Source: Cloeon dipterum (lineage: Eukaryota > Arthropoda > Insecta > Ephemeroptera > Baetidae). From it: DNA of 64,000 bases. Of this stretch, positions 31,053-64,000 are shown piece by piece. The stretch covers positions 29,688,501-29,752,500 of the forward strand of contig NC_088787.1 of the NCBI RefSeq assembly GCF_949628265.1. Direction: 5' to 3'. A model generated the notes under the pieces. It was not told the DNA's origin. It worked only from the letters and a program-made list of their open reading frames with translations, and did not search any database. The first letter of the stretch is position 1. Every line of letters begins with the position of its first letter. The position numbers were made by a program, and so were the translations under genes.

Positions 31053-34000
31053 ATGGTAAGTTTCCAGTCCTAATATATTATGTAACTAATTTTTTCAATT
31101 GCTAATCAAAATCTAATAAGCGTGAAGGTAATTGAGGAAAAATTCTGTTGCTTTTGGTGTGTGGTGTAAATTTACAGAAAAAGCACTTTCTTTTTAATTT
31201 TTGTTTTTCTTCGCTGAAATTTCATAAAAAAAGAGATCTAGTTAAGAATTTTCCTTGGTATATCAAGAGAATTATAAGGAGGCTTTTATTATTTAAAGTT
31301 GAATTTTATACTACCCAAAAGCTGCAAGTTTCAATGAATTATTTTTATTTCAGCGGAGGATTACGATTTTTCTGTTGCTGAGTACCTTTGGGTACATCGG
31401 CTGCACTCCGCTGAGGGAACGGCCTGTAAATACAGACCACAAACCAAGCCAGTTTAAGTAAGTATAAAAATAATAACCTAACTCTTTTGTGATATAAAAT
31501 TGGAGTTATTTTTTAGACTTAACTGAAAAAAATCAATTAAATAAAATGTATTTTACTTATTTCCACACAAAGCTATTATTGCTTGGAAATACGGCCAGAC
31601 GAAATTTTGAAAATAAATACATTGGAATGAGTTAAGTTCACGTTTATTGTTTTTGTTGTTTTCATTTAAAGGGGACTCGATGCATACAAACTTCCAGAAG
31701 ATATTATTCCATTGGATTATGTTATACATCTGATTCCTTATATGAACGATGCCCTGCCTCCCAAGAACTTCACATTCGACGGACAAGTTCGCATTCTAGT
31801 GCGTGTGGACAGAGCGACGAACCATATACGAATGCACGCCAACGATATGACCATCATTAATGAGTCGATAAACGTGACAAACGTAGCATCCCAAGAGACG
31901 GTGGAGGTCACTGCAGTTAATCAGACTGAGCCTGGAGTTGACGACAGACACTTTCTGGATATTTTCCTCGCTGAAGAATTAGTTCTTGAGGAAGAATACG
32001 AAATTTTCATAAGTTTTATAGGAATCTTGAATGATGAAATGGAGGGTTTCTATCGAAGCAACTATTTTGAGGATGGAAAAGAAAAGTAAAGTTTTTCTTC
32101 CATTGATACAAAACTTATTCAAGTAAAAATATTTTTAATTTAACAGGTGGATGCTTGCAACCCAATTCGAGTCAACTGCAGCACGGAGAGCCTTCCCTTG
32201 CTTTGACGAGCCAGCAATGAAAGCGACTTTTCAACTGAATATTGCGCGGCAGCCCGTTTGGATAGTTTTGTCTAATATGGAAAAATCCAGTGAAACTGCA
32301 GTGTAAACAACAGATTTTTTTCTGAAAGTTAAATTAAATTATTACGAATTAAATAGGTCGGAGCCAGGTTTGGAGGAATGGCTGTGGGTGCATTTTGACA
32401 GAAGCGTGAGAATGTCACCATATCTGGTCGCTTTCACTGTTGCCCAATTTGGAAGTCTCCTAAGTCCAATTGACGCACGGTTTAGGGTTTGGGCCAGGCC
32501 AGAATACATTCAAGCTGGTCGTTATGCAAATTTGGTGGCACCCAAAGTAGTGGGGTTTATGGAGGAATTCACTGGACACTTGTATGCCCTGCCCAAAATG
32601 GATGAGATAGCTATTCCAGACTTTGCAGCTGGAGCTATGGAAAACTGGGGACTAGTCACATACAGGTTTGAGACGAGTTAACTTATAAATTTGCCGGGGC
32701 TCTATATTTTTGTCGAATTCTTTAGAGAAACGGCTCTACTCTACGACGAGAATATTTCAACAACGTCCAGCAAACAAGGAACAGCGTCTGTTATCGCTCA
32801 CGAGTTGGCGCATCAGTGGTTTGGAAATTTGGTGTCGCCTAAATGGTGGAGCAACACTTGGTTGAATGAGGGGTTCGCGACATTTTTCGCCGCTTATGCA
32901 GGATCGCACGTAATTTGAATAATTTTCACACGTTTAAGGATTGATTAATTGACATGATAAAAATTCATTTTTAAAGGTAGAAACTAATATGTCCCTGTAC
33001 GAGCAGTTCGTAACTGACGACGTAGATGCGGCTCTTAGGGTTGACGCACTCGAGTCTGCCCACCCCCTTGTGGACGATACCGTAGATAGTCCAGACGCAG
33101 CCTCCAGGATTTTCGATACCATTTCGTACAGCAAAGGTGGCAGTGTCATTAGGATGATGCTCAACTTCATGCGAGAGGAAAATTTTAAAAAGGGAATAAA
33201 TGCTTATCTCCAGGAAATGTTAGTCGTATCATAGAGAGCGAATGCAAAGTTTATTTATTTATAAACGCGCGCATGCATTTAGGAAATTTGGAAACGCAGA
33301 TCAGGATGATTTATGGCGTGGGTTGAGTACAGGCGTTCCTGACGGACTTCTCCCTGAGAGTGTGGAGTTCAAGGATATCATGGACACTTGGGCCTTGCAG
33401 GCCGGTTACCCACTTATCACAGTCACGAGAGATTATGAAACAAATACCATAAGTTTTTCCCAGGTTTAAGATAAATAGGATAAAAAATATTCATATTTTT
33501 ACTCGAATTTTTCTTTCAACATAGAAACGTTTCTTTTCAACTCCGAATGATAATGAGCACAAAGAAGTATACTGGGTTCCATTGACTATGGTGGTGCAAG
33601 ACCAATTAGAAGAAAACGACAGCATAACTTGGCTGTACAACGAAACTATCACGATCAACTCTCCTGCCGCTGACAAATGGCTTCTCGTCAACAACGACAA
33701 AGTTGGTAAGTATTTTGTTTAATTGATGAAATGAATACTCTACAAATTAAAAATTGTAAAAAGGTTACTACCGAGTAAACTATGATAAGGAAAACTGGAA
33801 AAAGCTATCCGAGGCGATAAATGCGACGCATTTGTTAGATGAACTCAGCGTAATTAACAGAGCTCAATTGCTGATGGACTCACTGGTGTTAGCAAGAGCC
33901 AAAGAATTGGATTACGAAACAGCTTTTGACACGACCAACTATCTCGCTCATGAGAAAGAATTCACCCCTTGGAACGCTGCCCTCAATGAGCTATCTTATG

Positions 34001-35284
34001 TTAGGGATAGAATGGTCGCAGAAGATTCGACTAAGTTGCTCTTTGAGGTTGCGATTTTTATCTTTTTATTTTTTGTCAATATATATAATGAGGAACGCTC
34101 TTGTGTGCTGCAGAGATACATGAAAAGCAGAATGGGCCACCTCTATGAACACGTCAAAGGATTTAACGATACCGAGCCAGATGAGCATGTTATCCGTTTG
34201 CAAAAAGTTACGGTCTTAAGCTGGTTGTGCTCAATGGGAGATGAAGTTTGTAATGAAGATGGATTTGCACTGTTTGACGAGTGGAGAAACGTAGAAAATA
34301 CTACGTAAGAAATTATCTTATTTAAATTCTATTTGCTGTTTACAATTAAGTGCAAAACGAGATCAAAGTTAAAATGCCATTATTCGTTATATTTCTTTTT
34401 AGAATTCATCCAGACTTAAAGAGCTTGGTTTACAAATCTGGAATTCGCATGGGAGGCGATGACGAATACAACTTCCTCTACACAAAATACAAAGGAACCA
34501 ATGATTCATCTGAAATCAGTTTAATTTTGAATGCCATGGGATCTTCAAATAACCAAGACTTACTTAAAAGGTGATCAAATAATCTACATCGTGAAAGTTT
34601 TTTAATAAAGATTATTAATTATTCAGGCTGTTGAGGGACTCAATTGCAGAAGACTCTCCTTTCAAGTCCGAACACGCTCGTACAATTCTCTCTGCGGTGC
34701 AGTCTAACCCTGTGGGAACCAACCTTGCACTTGATTTTATCATCAACAACTTCTTCAACGCGAACAAACAGTGAGCAATAACGCTTTCATAAGAAAATCG
34801 TATTGGAAATTAGAAAATCTTATGATAAGCAGTAGGTTTTACTATTTGCTTACCAAGCAAAAATCAATTAAAACAGAAACATGTGACTGCGAGCGTTAAT
34901 TAATTTAATTTGTGGATATTCTCCTTTCAAGGTGGGGTGATAGTGGTAGCGTGTTTACTAGCATTTCCAGCAGGCTCAATACCAATGAACACAAGCAAAA
35001 GGTATGGCTAAACACTTCTGCAAGTATTGATTAGTAGACAGCAACCACAATTTTTTAAGATTGAAAACTTCTTGGCTTCAAATGGAGAAAAACTGACAGA
35101 AGCTGCAAAGAACAATTTGAACTCAACTCTGCGTACTCTGGAAATAAACTTGCAGTGGAACAGCGACCATAAGCAAACCATCGTGATGTATTTGACTCGC
35201 AAGATAGGGGGCAACAGTGCGTCCCTGGCAATGCTATCACACGCTATTTTACTGGTTGCTTTGGTCCTTCCAAAGCTTCTGTAA
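31053..35284 (+). CDS. APN4: aminopeptidase N-like (M1 family, GPI-type)
   Basis: Exons: 31053-31055 (ATG only), 31354-31457, 31672-32085, 32147-32302, 32357-32665, 32726-32909, 32977-33218, 33283-33463, 33525-33705, 33764-34047, 34114-34304, 34403-34570, 34627-34770, 34932-35001, 35060-35284; all GT-AG, 951 residues. A signal peptide ([13 protein letters not shown]) follows the start-codon exon. GAMEN is at residues 318-322, HELAH at 354-358 and Glu at 377. The C-terminus is a hydrophobic run ending PKLL, almost the same last residues as APN2, fitting a GPI signal. Exon order and most intron positions match APN2 and APN3, so it belongs to the same duplication series although three unrelated genes lie between. 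It is convergent with coronin. Confidence 0.93.
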
Positions 35285-35313
35285 AATCGGCAGCTGTGCG
35301 GGTCATAGAAAAA

Positions 35314-35319
35314 AATAAA
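35314..35319 (+). terminator. Polyadenylation signal of APN4
   Basis: AATAAA 30 bases after the stop codon. Confidence 0.6.
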
Positions 35320-36383
35320 ATTGAATGCAAATCAATTGCTCAGTTTGCTTTTTATTGTTTGAAAAGGCATATTATTAATAAATATACAATGTTTTCATTT
35401 GAACGGTATAACACGATATCAGTTTTAGCGCGTCAGCAATTGATGCGTTTTGCAAAGGCAGCCTGTTTTCAAGGCGAGACACTGCTTACGCGAGTGCCAG
35501 ATTATCGCTGCAGATAACAGCCAATGTCAGGCGATCGACACCAGTCGACCAACTGACACGCAAAGCACTTCTCAAGGGTCTAGGAATCTAATTTTTATAT
35601 GAACCACTGATAAATACATTTAAGCACCATTTAAGTTCTGATAGAACGAACCTCTCAACAAAATGCAACGAATAGAGAGATAGAAATGGATTTACTATTT
35701 TAATATGCATCAAAGCAGCTCCATATTGCATCAATGCAAATTAAGGTATGATCGACAGGGTTTTTTTAAATTAAGAAGGTTAAATTGCGAATTCGAAACG
35801 GAAACAAAAGCTACATACTAATGACATTTAAGTACTCATTTTTCAAAGGCATTGGAAATTAAATCATTTTACTAATAACCCTGTCGGCCAAGTTGAAAGA
35901 ATAGACCATAATGTTCAAGCAACAAAGCAAATAATTGGCACGTATGGAACCTATCAAGCAGAATTAAGTCAAAACTCAGGCTGACGCAACAAAAATGGAC
36001 AGGGTTTGACGTGTCCCACTTGATTGACAACCAAGGCAAAAGGCGAGGCGAAATTCTTTCAAAAAAGTACATTCTCCGCCCAGCCTGTGATATGAATTGA
36101 GGAAACAAAGTTTGTTCGTTAAAAACTGGTTAACTTGCGGAAAAAGAGCCACTCTGACTAATATCAGTCGCGAGTGATGGCAACAATAAATAAAATTCAT
36201 TAAATACAAGCAAATACAGGTTTGATACATAATAGTAATGCACAAATATTTTGCATCCTTACCATTAAAATGTATAGTATGTACAAGTTCAAAAATACGC
36301 ATTCAAAATATAAATTTCTGCTTAACAAGACTCGAAAATAGTACAAGATTCGTTAAAGCATTCTTTACCACAGAATGCAACAG
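35320..36383. other. Region between the convergent APN4 and coronin 3' ends
   Basis: No gene seen. A modestly GC-richer patch lies at 35440-35580. Part of the left-running sequence is likely the coronin 3' UTR. Confidence 0.45.
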
Positions 36384-47470
<11,087 letters not shown>

Positions 47471-50184
47471 GAATAATGGCTGGCACCACTAGCATAGTCG
47501 CCAACGTGACAGAGCCACACGCCGTTACAAAGGCTGCTGCCAACGTGACTCATTGCTAATAATTTTGCAAAAATTATTATTATCGTCGATTTCACACATG
47601 GTAATATAATATAATTATTTCTTTTGATTTTTGAAATGTTTTTTATCTCAAGGCAGAATCAGATATAACGCAATAATATATTGTAGTATAGCATTTTTAC
47701 AAAATTAAATCGATATATGGTGAGAGAACTATTATTATATTATTTATGCGATGCGTTTTGCTGCTTAATTCTAGAAAAAAATCCAATTTCAAATTTGAAG
47801 TGAAAAATGCCGCGATTTTATTGTACTTAATAATTAGAGGCGGAAATGTTTTGGAATGAAATTTAATATTGCGGTGGGATTTTTGCCAAATCTGAGATAG
47901 TTTCCCATTTCGATTTTTATATTTTCGTTTTACGTGTTTTTATCGAAAGAATTATGATAATCCGCACACTAAAGTTATTATCATTCTGCTTATACACATA
48001 TTATTACCATCGCACTTCTGTGTTTTTCATTCCCAATTTAATATACATGGCCCTAATATGGCCACTGAAATATATTATTCTTACAAAAAAGCTGCGATTT
48101 CTATTACATAAAATGGAGTTAAAATGATTTAAGATTTAGTCAAAATCAAGACTTAACTACACCCTTTACTATAAAATGTTTGATCAAGAAAAAAGGTAAT
48201 GAAAACTGAGCAGCAGATATTTTAAATTACAATAAATAAATATTATAACCACAAAAAGAATTTCATTACAAATTCCACGCTGCCTAAGAAGAAGCAAACA
48301 TTAAAGGTTTTAATCAATTTTAATTAAAGAATAATACGAAGTAAAAATAACGGAGCAATAAGGATCAGGGGTTTCATTATTTTCCCTGGTATTCATGTAA
48401 AAGTGCACTAAAACATCATCTGTCATTGTGTTCACTTTTCTTTTTATTGAAATAATAATATTATCATAGAGATGGTACAGTACAATGTATAGTTTTAAGC
48501 GTCTTAAAATACCAAAACATGTGTTTGAGAATGTATGGTATGTGAACATAACAACAATGGGTATGTTGCCCATGGAAAAATGCGATTTTTTTTAGTAAAA
48601 TTCTATGAGTTTTGTTTGCGAATATTTTAATTCCACTTAGACCAAGAGCGGATGTGTGTTTTTGGCGTGATTTTTTATTTAAGTGAGCGCAATCTTTCTC
48701 TTACTTTTTAAGTTATTGTGTAGTATAAAAAGTATAATATTGACTTTGCTACTTGTATGCGACATTTTCCAACCCAATTGATTTTTTTCTGCGCGTGTGT
48801 GTATCTCTTGATATGGCCGATAATTAGGAAATTATGCAACTCAAGCCCCAAGCTAATTTTAATCAGAAAAATCAATTAAGGACTGAACATGAGTTCATTT
48901 ACAAATTTATCCCAGAAAGACAAAAATTATTAACTAATGAGCAACGGTGTGATTAATAAAGTAAGAAGTGTAATTGACGTTGTGATGCAAGCATGGAAAA
49001 TAGATGATTTCTCCTTTCAGCTTGCAGCTACAAGTTATTTCACTATAATGTACACTTCTATTTGTTGGCCACTCAAGCAAATGAAAGAATAATAAATAGA
49101 CTTATATATCTATTTGTATATTTACACAAGAATGTTCATTCAGCAGGTGTTAACAGATAGAATCGACCGCAACTAATCAACAAGCTACAGCTTGTGCAGG
49201 GCTTCATTGGTTAAAAAAAATCAAATTTCAAAAGCAACAAATCGTGACCTTAAAAGACGCTTATTGGTTTCTTTGTTTGAATTTAATTCTCTACGACCTA
49301 AACCTTGATTTCCTGCAAATTTCAACATCCACAATTATTGAATTTTTCCTGAGCCCTTTTGCCTGCTAATTTATTTTTCATTAATATCGAGGTAACACGT
49401 TAATATAGACATTCACGCAATTATAATTTAATTTTACAGTCAATGCCCATGTGGATTCAGGCCAGTCTTTGGTAAGCTTGGCGAAATTTAATTTTAAGGC
49501 TCAAATTAGGTAATTAGTAGCTTAAGCTTCATTATCCTTACACTCAGCAACATGTGATAAAATACTGATGGTTTCAAACTGATCAAAAACAGTGATATAT
49601 TTTTGACCCCGCAAATTTTTTTAAAAGTCGCACCATTTGAAAACACTTGGTTTGGTGCGGGACTTCTTACAAAAAAGCCAAGGAATGTGTCAAGGACTGC
49701 TGGCGTAAAGGTGCAAATAATTAATTAATGCTTATCAGCAGGATTTGACTAGAAATCTCCTACAGTGCTATCAAACTCTCATTTCTTAAACTTTTGAGCT
49801 TTTTAAGTTGTTTAATACCTAGCAATGTTAGCAATACAGCTAAGCAGCAAAGGTAACTGACATTTAGCATGATTGTGTTTCATTCTCAAGCACTAGAAAA
49901 TTTAACCTGGACGAATATAGGGGTTCCAGGGTAGATAGCATTTAATGTTTTTTTTCGTACAAAATTTAAAACAAGACGGGCAATAAAGAATAAGAAAAGA
50001 GGAAAGCTACAATATCTCGCTTACGGAGAAGGCTCAAATTTTCAGGGCCAATCAGAAGAATGGCTGCTTTGTTATGAGTACAGAAAGACCCAACTACAAA
50101 AGCTATAATAAATGAAACCAAATAACGAAACGTTAACTGGATAATATCACAAGAACTAAAATTGCAGCAGCCGAGTTTTGTAAT
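47471..50184. other. Intergenic region between coronin and CenG1A
   Basis: About 2.7 kb of AT-rich DNA without recognisable genes or repeats. The right part should carry the CenG1A 3' UTR (minus strand). Confidence 0.5.
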
Positions 50185-63701
<13,517 letters not shown>

Positions 63702-64000
63702 CGCCAGCACTTTCTTGCTCCCGTTCAGTCACAACTCCAACTAGAAATCATTTTTGTCAAACAGAACCATTAAATTTGCATAAAATAGTAAAAAATAATG
63801 CTACAAATAATAACGCGTTGGTGTTTATTGAGCACTTTAGGAAATTAATGGGTAAAAATTAATGTCAACAAAACAATTAAAACGATGATAACATACAACG
63901 AAATTGAAAAACTTATTATTAGATGTATGTCAATTAATTGGAATACTCCTAACCTTCCTAGCGAAAAAATTGACAACGTTTACTACGAAACGGAGTAGAA
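63702..64000 (-). other. Sequence upstream of the CenG1A start codon
   Basis: Presumed 5' UTR or upstream intron of CenG1A. The first ATG of the frame is at 63701. No promoter is visible before the window ends. Confidence 0.4.

Overview
This is a nuclear arthropod window, most likely from an insect. It is AT-rich, most introns are 50-70 bases with GT-AG ends, small inverted-repeat DNA elements are scattered through it, and all genes have animal families with insect-like layouts. I cannot name the species from the sequence. Eight protein-coding genes could be traced exon by exon; each joins to an uninterrupted reading frame of about the expected family length.

Layout. Positions 1-35,300 hold a family of four M1 zinc aminopeptidases (aminopeptidase N-like; here APN1-APN4), all on the + strand: APN1 1122-4763, APN2 6913-11836, APN3 14630-20060 and APN4 31053-35284. 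APN1-3 lie head to tail. APN4 is separated from them by three unrelated genes: a TMEM121-like membrane protein (-, 21112-24220), argininosuccinate lyase (+, 25169-27766) and the splicing factor SF3B6/p14 (+, 28116-28894). To the right are two large minus-strand genes, each with one giant first coding intron: coronin (36384-46297) and the Arf GTPase-activating protein CenG1A/AGAP (50185-63701).

The aminopeptidases are secretory ectoenzymes with GAMEN and HEXXH-18-E motifs. APN1, 2 and 4 end in a GPI-type signal, whereas APN3 ends in a transmembrane helix with a cytoplasmic tail. The array is evolving quickly: two clear APN exon fossils and one doubtful one lie between the genes. APN2 and APN3 share a 590-base tract, introns included, that is almost identical while the flanking sequence is strongly diverged. 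APN2-4 each have a coding exon that supplies only the start codon.

The most unusual signal is in splicing. One homologous APN intron starts with GT in APN1 and APN4, GC in APN3 and GA in APN2. A second GA-type donor is favoured by homology in argininosuccinate lyase, and coronin has a clear GC-AG intron.

Non-genic content includes two long-armed inverted-repeat elements flanking APN1, two copies of a hAT-like MITE (one with a nearly intact 8-base target duplication), a 73-base near-perfect hairpin in APN3 intron 1, an inverted pair of short dispersed repeats, and repeated GC-rich patches inside the coronin and CenG1A first introns. I saw no tRNA, rRNA, CRISPR array or retrovirus-like element.
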